Origin: Thermoplasmata archaeon
GTDB taxonomy: Archaea > Thermoplasmatota > Thermoplasmata > Lutacidiplasmatales > UBA184
DNA length: 21,855 nucleotides
Assembly (NCBI GenBank): GCA_030040755.1
Contig: JASHTC010000142.1
Span: 1 to 21,855 of the forward strand
Reading direction: 5' to 3'
Position 1 is the first letter of the stretch; the number at the start of each line of letters is the position of its first letter. The notes beneath the pieces were generated by a model. The model did not search any database. It was not told the origin of the DNA and was given only the letters and a program-made list of their open reading frames with translations. Below, piece by piece: positions 4,877-12,071 of the stretch. The position numbers and the translations under genes are program-made.

Positions 4877-7282
4877 GTGGCCCCTCTGGAGTACCGGCTC
4901 GACCTCGATGTCGACTACGAGGGCGAGGGATTCCGGGGGGAGCTGACGATCTTCGGCCTGGGGGCGTCGCCCGAGGTCGAGCTCGACTGCGTGGGCCTGA
5001 CGGTGGACTCGGTCCACCAGGGCGGGAGGGCGTTGCCGTTCCGGGTGGATGCCGAGCGGGGCGCGCTGACCCTGACCAAACAGCGGGTCCCCGCCCCGCT
5101 ACAGGTCCGCTACTCGGGCCGGGCGTCGAGGGACCAGCAGACCGGCATGTTCGTCGCGCGCCTGGGGGAGGGGAAGGCGCTCACCACGATGTTGGAGCCC
5201 GACGGTTGTCGCCGCGTCCTCCCGTGCTTCGACCGGCCGAGTGAGAAGGCGGTCTTCCGGCTCCGGGTCGTGACCCAGCCGTCGCTGGTCGTGATTTCGA
5301 ACACGGAAGGGGTCTCCCGCCCGCTCGCGGACGGGCGGCGGGAGTGGACGTTCGCCCCCACCCCGCCGATGTCGACCTACCTCCTGTACCTGGGGGTGGG
5401 ATCCTTCCAGGAGACCGAGTCCCGCGCGGGAAGCACGCGCATCGTCGTCGCGTCGACCCCGGAGGTCGCCGCGAACACCCCGCCCGTCCTCGAGATCGCG
5501 GGCGCCGCGCTCCAGGCCTACGGGGAGTACTACGGGGTGGCCTATCCGCTGCCCAAGCTGCACTTCGTGGCGCTGACCGACTTCTGGGCGGGGATGGAGA
5601 ACTGGGGAGCGATCGCCGGGGACGACGGGTACTTCGCCTACGGGCCGTCCGCGAGCCCGGCGAGCATCCGGATGGCCGTCGAGACGATCGCCCACGAGGT
5701 CGCGCACCAGTGGTTCGGGGACCTCGTGACCCTGCAGGACTGGAACGACCTGTGGCTCAACGAATCCTTCGCGATGTTCGTCGTGCCGAAGGTCACCGAG
5801 CGCGCGCACCTGCGGGAGGATCCCTGGGGCGAGTTCATGATCCGTACCCGTCCCGGTGCGTTCGCCGACTCGCTTCGGGCGAGCCACCCGGTCGCCCCCG
5901 ACTCGGTCGACCCACGGGAGGTCATGGCCCGGGCGGACGACATCACCTACTTCAAGGGAGGCCAGCTCCTCCGGATGGTCGAAGGGTACCTCGGGGCCGG
6001 TGCCTTCCAGCAGGGGATCTCGGACTACCTTCGGGCGCACGCCTACGGCAACGCCCGCAGCGACGACCTGTGGGGGGCCCTCGAGGCGAGGTCGGGCCGG
6101 AAGGTCTGCTCCGTGATGCGGGCCTGGGTCGACCGGCCCGGGCACCCCTGCGTCGCGGTCGAGGAGTCCGCGGGGGCCCTGCGGCTGACGCAACGTCGAT
6201 TCAGCTTCCTGCCGGTAGAATCGGAGGACCCGCCGTGGCCGATCCCCCTCACCTTCGACATCGCCGGCCAGCGTCGGTCGATGCTGTTCGACTCTCGGGA
6301 AGTGGAGATGCAGGTCTCGAACTCGTCGTCGTTGCACCTGAATCCGGGCCGCACCGGCTACTACCGCACCCTCTACCCGCCCGCGCACCGAGCGGCCCTC
6401 CTCGACCGGATCCTGCAGCTCTCCCCGCTCGACCGGTGGGGGCTCGTCCACGATGCCGAGGCCTTCCTCCTGTCGGGCGACTACTCTCTGGACGAGTACC
6501 TCGGGGCGGTGGTCGCGGTCCGCGGGGCGGAGGACTACCTCACCGTCGCCGAGGGGGCCCTGAGCCTCGACCAGCTTCGGCCGTACCTGCTCGACGTTCC
6601 CTCGTTCCGGGAGGCCTCCCAGCGATTCTGCCGGGCCCAGCTGGAACGCCTCGGGTGGACGGCACGGCCCCACGAGCCCGATACGCACGGGGTGCTGCGC
6701 GAACACGTTGCCTCGGGTCTGGTCGAGGTGGACGATGCCGTGGCGCGGGACCTCGCAGGGCGCTTCGGAAAGATCGAGTCGGAGGATCCGGCGCTCCGGC
6801 CCGCGATCGCCTGGGCCTACGCGCGCCACGGGGGATCGGACGCCTCCGACCGGCTCCTGGCCCGGGCCAAGTCGACGGACACGAACGAAGCCTTCCAAGC
6901 GGCGTGCGCCCTCGGCGGGCTGCCGGACGGAGCGACGCTGGGCCGAGCCCTGCGAGAAATGCTGGCGCCGGGGGTGCGCCTCGTCGACAGCGCCTACCTC
7001 CTCCTCCATGTGGCCCGGAACCCCGAGGGACGCGCGCCCGCGTGGGCGTGGATGCGGCAGAACCTCCGGGAGTATGAGCGTCGAACCCAAGGCAGCTTCC
7101 TGCTCTCCCTCGCCCTCCAGTTCGCGCTCCCCCCCGTGGGGCTGGACCGCCGGGACGAGGTCCGGGAGTACTTCCGCCGCGAGGAGTTCCCGGGAGGGGC
7201 GGTCGGGATCCGGAGCGGGCTCGAGCTGATGGAGGTCTTCTCCCGGCTTCGGGCCCGGACCCGGGCGGGCTCCTCGAGATAG
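4877..7282 (+). CDS. M1-family zinc aminopeptidase, tricorn-interacting-factor-like
   Basis: This is an approximately 801-residue zinc aminopeptidase that removes N-terminal residues from peptides in the cytoplasm. The zinc site HEVAHQW gives H273, E274 and H277, with E296 in LWLNESF exactly at the HExxH-x18-E spacing. The exopeptidase motif reads AGMEN (238-242) instead of the usual GAMEN, and the transition-state tyrosine is Y358 in DITYFKGGQ. An N-terminal beta domain covers about 1-185, the catalytic domain about 186-430, and a beta sandwich then an alpha-solenoid fill the rest. Length and layout match Thermoplasma factors F2/F3, which trim peptides released by tricorn; the assignment to F2 or F3 is inference. 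I prefer GTG 4877: the residues added by ATG 4775 are Pro/Arg-rich and unlike the family. It stands alone, divergent from the cNMP-binding genes and convergent with the hydroxyacid dehydrogenase. Confidence 0.93.
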   Translation: MAPLEYRLDLDVDYEGEGFRGELTIFGLGASPEVELDCVGLTVDSVHQGGRALPFRVDAERGALTLTKQRVPAPLQVRYSGRASRDQQTGMFVARLGEGKALTTMLEPDGCRRVLPCFDRPSEKAVFRLRVVTQPSLVVISNTEGVSRPLADGRREWTFAPTPPMSTYLLYLGVGSFQETESRAGSTRIVVASTPEVAANTPPVLEIAGAALQAYGEYYGVAYPLPKLHFVALTDFWAGMENWGAIAGDDGYFAYGPSASPASIRMAVETIAHEVAHQWFGDLVTLQDWNDLWLNESFAMFVVPKVTERAHLREDPWGEFMIRTRPGAFADSLRASHPVAPDSVDPREVMARADDITYFKGGQLLRMVEGYLGAGAFQQGISDYLRAHAYGNARSDDLWGALEARSGRKVCSVMRAWVDRPGHPCVAVEESAGALRLTQRRFSFLPVESEDPPWPIPLTFDIAGQRRSMLFDSREVEMQVSNSSSLHLNPGRTGYYRTLYPPAHRAALLDRILQLSPLDRWGLVHDAEAFLLSGDYSLDEYLGAVVAVRGAEDYLTVAEGALSLDQLRPYLLDVPSFREASQRFCRAQLERLGWTARPHEPDTHGVLREHVASGLVEVDDAVARDLAGRFGKIESEDPALRPAIAWAYARHGGSDASDRLLARAKSTDTNEAFQAACALGGLPDGATLGRALREMLAPGVRLVDSAYLLLHVARNPEGRAPAWAWMRQNLREYERRTQGSFLLSLALQFALPPVGLDRRDEVREYFRREEFPGGAVGIRSGLELMEVFSRLRARTRAGSSR

Positions 7283-7291
7283 CCCGCCGCG

Positions 7292-7340
7292 TCGACCCGC
7301 GCCGCCGGGGCCGAGGTCCCACCGCCCGCGCGCGGGTCGA
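7292..7340. terminator. Inverted repeat between convergent genes, possible bidirectional terminator
   Basis: TCGACCCGCGC (7292-7302) and its perfect complement GCGCGGGTCGA (7330-7340) flank a 27-nt spacer. The pair takes up most of the 62 nt between the stop codons of the M1 peptidase and the hydroxyacid dehydrogenase. There is no T-run on either strand, so it is not a classic intrinsic terminator. It could block read-through or stabilise both mRNA ends. Confidence 0.45.
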
Positions 7341-7344
7341 GGGG

Positions 7345-8451
7345 TCACCAGCGCGGCGCCCCGAGCAGGGTCCGGTCGACCTCCGAGAGCCGGCGCCGTC
7401 CGACGAGGGCCATGTCGGTGGCGAGCTCGGTCGACAGCAGGGAGAGGAGGTGCCGCACGCCCCCCTCTCCGCCCACGGCGAGCGCCCAGAGGACGGGCCG
7501 CCCGATCCCCACCCCACGGGCTCCGAGGGCGAGGGCCATCAGCACGTCGCTCGCCCGACGGACCCCGCTGTCGAAATACACCTCGACGTCCGACCCGACG
7601 GAGCGCACGACCTCGGGGAGCGCGTCGAGGGCGGCCTGGGCCGAATTGAGCTGACGACCGCCGTGGTTCGATACGAGGACCGCGCGGGCGCCGTGGGTCA
7701 CCGCCCGGCGCGCATCTTCCCCCGTCAGGATCCCCTTCACCACGACGGGGAGATGCGTGATCGACTGGAGGTCATCGAGGATGTTCCAGGTCGCGGCCGC
7801 GTCCTTGCGGAGCGAGTAGCGCCCGAGCGCCCCCTTCGGCGAGCGGTCCGGCGCGAGGATCTCGTCCCCGCTCCCGACGGGAGCGTCCTCGGCGATGACG
7901 AAGCCGCGCTCCGCGAGCCGGTCGCGCGGGCCGAGGACCGGCAGGTCGACCGTCAGCATGATCGCGGTGTACCCCGCCCGCTCGGCGCGCTCGACCAGGT
8001 TTCGGGAGGCGGCGAACTCGGGCTGGAGGTAGAGCTGGAACCACCTCGGCCCTTTCGGGGCCGCCGCCGCGATCTCCTCGATCGACCGGGTCGACAGCGT
8101 ACTGAACACCGAGAGCACGCGGGCGTCGGACGCCGCTCGGGCGGTTGCCGCCTCCCCCTCCGGGTGGAGCAAGCCGTGCCGCGCCATCGGGCAGATGAAG
8201 AACGGCGCGCTCACCCGCTCGTCGAGCAGCGTCGTCGTCAGGTCGAGATGGGTCACGTCGATGAGGGCCCGCGGCCGGAGGGTGCGCCGTCGGAAGGCGT
8301 CGCGGTTGGCCCGCATCGCATCCTCGTCGCCGGCCCCCGACTGCACGTAGGCCCAGGCGTCCTCCGGGACCACCCGGGCGGCCGCCCGTTCGAGCTCGCC
8401 GAGGGTCGAGAACGGGGCCGAGGCCGCGGGGCCCGCCGTCCCTCGCTCCAT
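7345..8451 (-). CDS. FMN-dependent L-2-hydroxyacid dehydrogenase/oxidase (lactate oxidase/LldD family)
   Basis: This 368-residue TIM-barrel flavoprotein should oxidise an L-2-hydroxyacid such as lactate or glycolate to the 2-oxoacid using FMN. The family's active-site residues are present: Y35 in AWAYVQSGAGDE, K239 in VVVKGILTGEDA, and H263 and R266 in SNHGGRQL. FMN-phosphate binding is seen in YFDSGVRRASDV and ARGVGIGRPVLWAL, and substrate-loop elements in WFQLYLQ and TVDLPVLGPRDR. Length is normal for the family. Whether oxygen or the respiratory chain takes the electrons cannot be told from sequence, and isopentenyl-diphosphate isomerase type 2 is less likely because SNHGGRQL is canonical for hydroxyacid enzymes. 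It begins 18 nt after the tmk stop codon, so the two are probably cotranscribed, an odd metabolic pairing. Confidence 0.9.
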   Translation of the reverse strand: MERGTAGPAASAPFSTLGELERAAARVVPEDAWAYVQSGAGDEDAMRANRDAFRRRTLRPRALIDVTHLDLTTTLLDERVSAPFFICPMARHGLLHPEGEAATARAASDARVLSVFSTLSTRSIEEIAAAAPKGPRWFQLYLQPEFAASRNLVERAERAGYTAIMLTVDLPVLGPRDRLAERGFVIAEDAPVGSGDEILAPDRSPKGALGRYSLRKDAAATWNILDDLQSITHLPVVVKGILTGEDARRAVTHGARAVLVSNHGGRQLNSAQAALDALPEVVRSVGSDVEVYFDSGVRRASDVLMALALGARGVGIGRPVLWALAVGGEGGVRHLLSLLSTELATDMALVGRRRLSEVDRTLLGAPRW

Positions 8452-8469
8452 CGGTCCGTCGCGCGGCGG

Positions 8470-9060
8470 CTACAGGCCGGCCGCGAGCAGGGCGTTCATC
8501 GCCTGTTCGATCGTGTGCTCGGGGGTCCCCTTCGCGTCGATCCGCACCCACCGGGGCTGCTGGAACATCTGCTCGAACTTCATCTTCACGCGCTGGAGGT
8601 ACGGGTCGTCCTCCACCGCGTCCGTCTGGCCGCTGGCCAGCATCCGCTTGATCGCCGTATCGACCGGTGCGTCCAGGTAGAGGACGAGGTCGGGCTCGAT
8701 CGAGAGCGTCCGCTCGATCCGTTCGAGCTCGCGCCACTGGTCGGCGTCGAGCCCGGGCGCCTGGTAGGCGAGCGTGGAGTAGAACGAGCGGTCCTGGAGG
8801 ACGACATCGCCCTGGTCGAGCGCGCTCTCGATGTCGGGGCGGAGCAGCGCCCGGTCGACCGTGAAGCAGAGCGCGGCGGCCATCGTGTCGGCCTTGATGA
8901 GCCGGGCGTGCTCCTTCCGCAGGAACTTGTCGGTCGGGGACCGAAAGCTCGAGACGGAGTGACCTCGCCGGAGGAGCGGGGGCACGAGTCGGGCGGCCAG
9001 CTCCGTCTTGCCGGTTCCGTCGATGCCCTCGATGACGATGTACGTCCCTCGCTCGCTCAC
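8470..9060 (-). CDS. tmk: Thymidylate kinase
   Basis: This P-loop kinase phosphorylates dTMP to dTDP in the cytoplasm. At 196 residues it has the usual family length. GIDGTGKT (12-19) is the Walker A loop with the aspartate-containing form typical of dTMP kinases. The DR motif with S and AYQ (D90-R91 in QDRSFYSTLAYQ) and the strand DLVLYLD follow. The LID stretch (about 139-155) reads MLASGQTDAVEDDPY and lacks the arginine-rich sequence of many bacterial enzymes. The usual REP motif appears as FRSPTD. The start is GTG 9060, with GGAGAG 6 nt upstream. A TATA-like TTTATTT lies about 77 nt upstream, giving a leader of roughly 50 nt. The hydroxyacid dehydrogenase follows closely. Confidence 0.9.
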   Translation of the reverse strand: MSERGTYIVIEGIDGTGKTELAARLVPPLLRRGHSVSSFRSPTDKFLRKEHARLIKADTMAAALCFTVDRALLRPDIESALDQGDVVLQDRSFYSTLAYQAPGLDADQWRELERIERTLSIEPDLVLYLDAPVDTAIKRMLASGQTDAVEDDPYLQRVKMKFEQMFQQPRWVRIDAKGTPEHTIEQAMNALLAAGL

Positions 9061-9130
9061 CGGTCGCTCTCCGGACGGACCCGTCCCGGCCGCCCGGACG
9101 GCGGCGGGACCTCACCGTGTAACGCTTACC

Positions 9131-9140
9131 GGGAAATAAA
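9131..9140 (-). promoter_or_regulatory. TATA box of the tmk operon
   Basis: The minus strand reads TTTATTTCCC, the clearest AT-rich element in the 146-nt spacer upstream of tmk. Initiation about 26 nt downstream (near 9111) leaves a leader of about 50 nt, matching the GGAGAG ribosome site used by tmk. Confidence 0.5.
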
Positions 9141-9206
9141 CCCCCGACCCGGGGGGAGGCGTTCGTCCGGGCGTCGCTGCGACCGGGGGCCCGGCGGACC
9201 CGACCC

Positions 9207-9779
9207 CTACTTCGGCCGCACGCCGAGGTGGGAGAGGAGCCGACGATGGTCCTTGGCACCGACCCAGGCGACCCGGAGGTACTCCCGGAGGAACGCGTCC
9301 TTCACCCCGAGACGTCGGGCCTCGAGGTTAGCGAACCCGTAGGCCTCGAGCTCCGTCGGCCGGTCGACGTAGGCATACTGCTCGTCCCAGAGCTCCCGAC
9401 CCTGGCTCCGTTGCACCACATGGAGCAGCTCGTGCAGGATGTCTAGGTAGAGCGTCATCGCCGGGCTCTTCCGCAGGTGCTGCCCGCTCACGACGATGCA
9501 GTCGCCGCGGGCGGTGATGGGCCGCCAGCGGGAGTCGGCGTCGCGCGGGAGGCGGTGGGGGGCGACGTACATCCACTCCCCCCGTCGCGCCGCGATCTCG
9601 ACCTGCGTGTCGCGCGCCAGCCGCCGTCGGGCCGTGGCCGAGCCGGGATACTTCCGAAACGCGGGAACCCGGTCGAGGCCTCGGAACACCTCGAGGAGCG
9701 GGTAGCGGCCGGGAGGAAGCTCGCGGGCGATCCGGAGCGCGGAGGGGGGACTCGGTCCGGTTCCCGAGGGCGAGCTCAC
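9207..9779 (-). CDS. Putative zinc metallopeptidase-like protein with HELLH motif
   Basis: This 190-residue protein of unknown family has a gluzincin-like signature. H116-E117-L-L-H120 sits in a hydrophobic helix (YLDILHELLHVVQR), and ELEAYGFA (143-150) offers E143 or E145 as a third zinc ligand about 23-25 residues later. Just before the helix, GDCIVVSGQHLRKSPAM resembles the strand-plus-loop that precedes HExxH in DUF4157/eCIS-core and ImmA/IrrE-like peptidases; I cannot decide between these. No signal peptide or transmembrane segment is visible, so it should be cytoplasmic. The start is GTG 9779, fixed by a GGGGGGAG ribosome site 5 nt upstream. It lies 94 nt after the membrane-protein gene and may share its transcript. 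The substrate is unknown. Confidence 0.75.
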   Translation of the reverse strand: MSSPSGTGPSPPSALRIARELPPGRYPLLEVFRGLDRVPAFRKYPGSATARRRLARDTQVEIAARRGEWMYVAPHRLPRDADSRWRPITARGDCIVVSGQHLRKSPAMTLYLDILHELLHVVQRSQGRELWDEQYAYVDRPTELEAYGFANLEARRLGVKDAFLREYLRVAWVGAKDHRRLLSHLGVRPK

Positions 9780-9784
9780 CGGCT

Positions 9785-9792
9785 CTCCCCCC
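9785..9792 (-). promoter_or_regulatory. Shine-Dalgarno site for the HELLH protein
   Basis: The minus strand reads GGGGGGAG, 5 nt before GTG 9779. It fixes the start and suggests translation from within a longer transcript rather than a leaderless one. Confidence 0.5.
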
Positions 9793-9873
9793 GGTCCGGC
9801 GGGCGGGAGCCGGTCGCGCCGGTGCGGTCGGTCCGGCGGCGGCCCGGTAGAGGATTCACGTCCCGACCACCCC

Positions 9874-10440
9874 CTACCGCAGGAAGAGGAACCAGTACCA
9901 GACGAGGACGATCGTGGCGGCCCAGATCCCGAGAAGGGCGAGGGGCATGACCTCGGAGAGGCGGGAAGGGCTGACGCGGTCCAGCACCGAGATGTGATTC
10001 TTGGGGTCGAACCGCTCGGCGTGGACGTGGAAGGGGCGGGCCAGGTCGACGGAGATTGCCCGACCGGAGCGGAGCGTCACCGGGGCGACGAGCGTCGCCT
10101 CGATGGGCGGGTCGAGCTCCTCCAACCGCAGCGCCGCCTCTCGCCAGAGGTTCTGGGCGTCGGTCGTCCGGTGGAACAGTACCGACCAGACGACCGCGAT
10201 CAACGCCCCAAAGCCCGCGAAGAAGGTCGCGAAGAGGACCAGCAGCACCGGGGTGCCGATGAGGTCACTCGTCGCGACCACCAGCCCGGTGACGAGGACC
10301 GCGGCGATCGCCGCGAAGTACGACGTCCGGGTCGCCGCCAGGTTGCCCTCCTCCGCGGCGAGCCGTTCGTACTTGTCGTGCAACCACCGCCGGTCCTCCA
10401 CCGGGAGCATCGGGGGCGCCGGGGAGGGGGGCCCGCTCAT
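9874..10440 (-). CDS. Three-TM membrane protein of unknown function
   Basis: This 188-residue protein has two adjacent membrane helices near the N-terminus (about 41-58 and 62-89) and a third at the C-terminus (about 165-186, ending WYWFLFLR). An amphipathic, charged helix (DRRWLHDKYERLAAEEGN) precedes the first. A soluble section of about 75 residues lies between the second and third. The order helix, two TMs, then a soluble region resembles RipA-like small membrane proteins, but that likeness is weak and I do not assign it. ATG 10440 is 26-27 nt from a TATA element, so the mRNA should be leaderless. It is transcribed divergently from the DUF2252 gene off the same element, so the two may be coexpressed. 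The HELLH gene follows on the same strand. Confidence 0.75.
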   Translation of the reverse strand: MSGPPSPAPPMLPVEDRRWLHDKYERLAAEEGNLAATRTSYFAAIAAVLVTGLVVATSDLIGTPVLLVLFATFFAGFGALIAVVWSVLFHRTTDAQNLWREAALRLEELDPPIEATLVAPVTLRSGRAISVDLARPFHVHAERFDPKNHISVLDRVSPSRLSEVMPLALLGIWAATIVLVWYWFLFLR

Positions 10441-10463
10441 GGCGCTCCGCCATCGGGGCCGCC

Positions 10464-10470
10464 CTATAAG
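10464..10470. promoter_or_regulatory. Shared bidirectional TATA element
   Basis: CTATAAG lies alone in a GC-rich 56-nt divergent spacer, with CCC and GGG on its sides so both strands read as a near-symmetric TATA box. Its centre is about 26 nt from ATG 10440 on the minus strand and about 30 nt from ATG 10497 on the plus strand. No second AT-rich element exists in the spacer, so both genes probably use it. Confidence 0.6.
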
Positions 10471-10496
10471 GGGTACGATGCGTCTACCGAGGGAGA

Positions 10497-11957
10497 ATGA
10501 GCCCGAGAGCCTCCCGCCCGAGCACGCCGGCGGAGGTCCCGAGCACGCTCCGCGAGGTCTACGCGGACCTCTCGGGCGAGCGGCCGCTCGACCTCCGGGA
10601 GCCCACCCCGCCGTGGGAGGTACGCCACGCCCACGGGAAGGACCTACGCGCCCGGGTCCCGCGCCGCAGCCATGGGACGTGGCGGGCGCCGAAGGACCGG
10701 CCCGACCCCCTGGAGCTGCTCGCCCGCAGCAACGAGGGGCGCTTGGCAGACCTCGTGCCCCTCCGGATGGGTCGGATGGTCGCCTCTCGGTTCGGGTTCC
10801 TCCGGGGGAACTCGTCGATCATGGCCACCGACCTGGCGCACACCCCTGTGAGCGGGATCCAGGTCCTCATCGACGGAGACGCCCATCTCTCCAACTTCGG
10901 GCTGTTCGGTACCGTCGAGCGGGACGTCGTGTTCGACCTCAACGACTTCGACGAGGCGATCGTCGGGCCGTGGGAGTGGGACGTCAAGCGGCTCGCGACG
11001 AGCGTCGAGGTCGCGGGCCGCGACCTCGGGCTCTCCCCGGCGCTCCGCCGCGAGGCGGTCCGCGAGTGCCTGCGGGGGTACCAATGGGAGATCCGCCGCC
11101 TGGAGCGGCTGGGCGCCCTCGCGGTCTGGTACATGTTCCTGTTCACCGCGCGGAAGGGGTCGGATATCCCGCTCGACGCGAAGACGCGGGCGGTGCTCCA
11201 GGAGGCGGGGGTTAGGGCCAACCGACGGACGAGCGCCTCGCTCCTCGCCCAGGTTGCCGAACGTCGGCGGGATGGGTCGTGGCGACTCCGCCAGATGCCA
11301 CCGGTCCAGACCCGCGTCTCGGCCGCGACCCGGCGGAAGATCCTGGACGGCCTGGACCGGTACGCCTACAGCCTGGCCCGGGACCGTCGGTACCTCCTGA
11401 GCCGCTACCATGTCGTCGACGTGGCTCGCCACGTGGTCGGCGTCGGGAGCGTGGGCTCCCGGGTCTACCTGGCCCTGCTCTTCGGCAACGGCGAGGAGGA
11501 CCCGCTCCTCCTGCAGGTCAAGGAGGGGACGGTGCCGGCCGCGACCCCGTTCGTCCGGGCGCTCCCCCAGGAGTTCAACGACCACCAGGGCAAACGCGTC
11601 GTCATCGCTCAGATGGGCCTCAACAGTTCGCCCGATATCCTCTTGGGCTGGACGGAGATCGACGGGCGCTCGTTCTACGTGCGCCAGATGCGGAACCTGA
11701 AGGGGGCGGTCCCCCTCGAGCAGCTGCGGGGACGTACGTTCCCCCGCTACGTCCGCGCGTGCGGTGCCGTGCTCGCTCGCGCCCACGCAAAGAGCGGGGA
11801 CGCCGCCCTCATCGGCGGGTACTGGGGCCGCTCCTCCGTGATGGAGGACGCGCTCGTCCGGTTCGCCCGGCTCTACGCCGAGCAGGTGGAGCAAGACCAT
11901 GCTCGGCTCGTCCGGGCGGTCGCGCAGGGGCAGGTCCCGGTGCTCCGCGAGGCCTGA
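10497..11957 (+). CDS. DUF2252 family protein
   Basis: This 486-residue protein matches the uncharacterised DUF2252 family along most of its length. Landmarks are GKDLRARVPRRSHGTW near residue 47, a conserved RMGRM and FLRGNSSIMATDLA region, GDAHLSNFG (127-135) and FDLNDFDE (146-153). The last two look like the catalytic loop and metal-binding loop of a kinase-like fold (D128, N133, D150, D152), and later KGAVPLEQLRG and YWGRSSVMEDALVRFARLYA are also typical. Phosphotransferase activity is inferred from this resemblance; no substrate is known. It is soluble. ATG 10497 lies just after GAGGGAGA and about 30 nt from the shared TATA element, so the leader is only a few bases. It is divergent from the membrane protein. 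Confidence 0.88.
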   Translation: MSPRASRPSTPAEVPSTLREVYADLSGERPLDLREPTPPWEVRHAHGKDLRARVPRRSHGTWRAPKDRPDPLELLARSNEGRLADLVPLRMGRMVASRFGFLRGNSSIMATDLAHTPVSGIQVLIDGDAHLSNFGLFGTVERDVVFDLNDFDEAIVGPWEWDVKRLATSVEVAGRDLGLSPALRREAVRECLRGYQWEIRRLERLGALAVWYMFLFTARKGSDIPLDAKTRAVLQEAGVRANRRTSASLLAQVAERRRDGSWRLRQMPPVQTRVSAATRRKILDGLDRYAYSLARDRRYLLSRYHVVDVARHVVGVGSVGSRVYLALLFGNGEEDPLLLQVKEGTVPAATPFVRALPQEFNDHQGKRVVIAQMGLNSSPDILLGWTEIDGRSFYVRQMRNLKGAVPLEQLRGRTFPRYVRACGAVLARAHAKSGDAALIGGYWGRSSVMEDALVRFARLYAEQVEQDHARLVRAVAQGQVPVLREA

Positions 11958-12040
11958 GTCGACCGCTCTGCCGAGGGCGCCGGGTTCCTGCCCGGGACGC
12001 CCGGAGTCGCTCCGTCGCGGGGGGCGGGAGCCGAGGCAGG

Positions 12041-12047
12041 GTTTATG
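12041..12047 (+). promoter_or_regulatory. TATA box of the RecA/KaiC-like gene
   Basis: GTTTATG is centred 28 nt before ATG 12072. It overlaps the earlier in-frame ATG at 12045, which therefore cannot be the start, and indicates a leaderless transcript. Confidence 0.55.
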
Positions 12048-12071
12048 CGCTCGTCGCACCGTGAATTCACG

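Noticed and set aside
5099..7348. 749-codon open frame on the minus strand
   Set aside because: It mirrors the M1 aminopeptidase, whose zinc site and other motifs are unmistakable. Long antisense frames are expected at this GC content.
7450..9342. 630-codon open frame on the plus strand
   Set aside because: It is antisense to the hydroxyacid dehydrogenase and thymidylate kinase, both with complete active sites. Its composition is Arg/Gly/Asp-rich with no recognisable domain.
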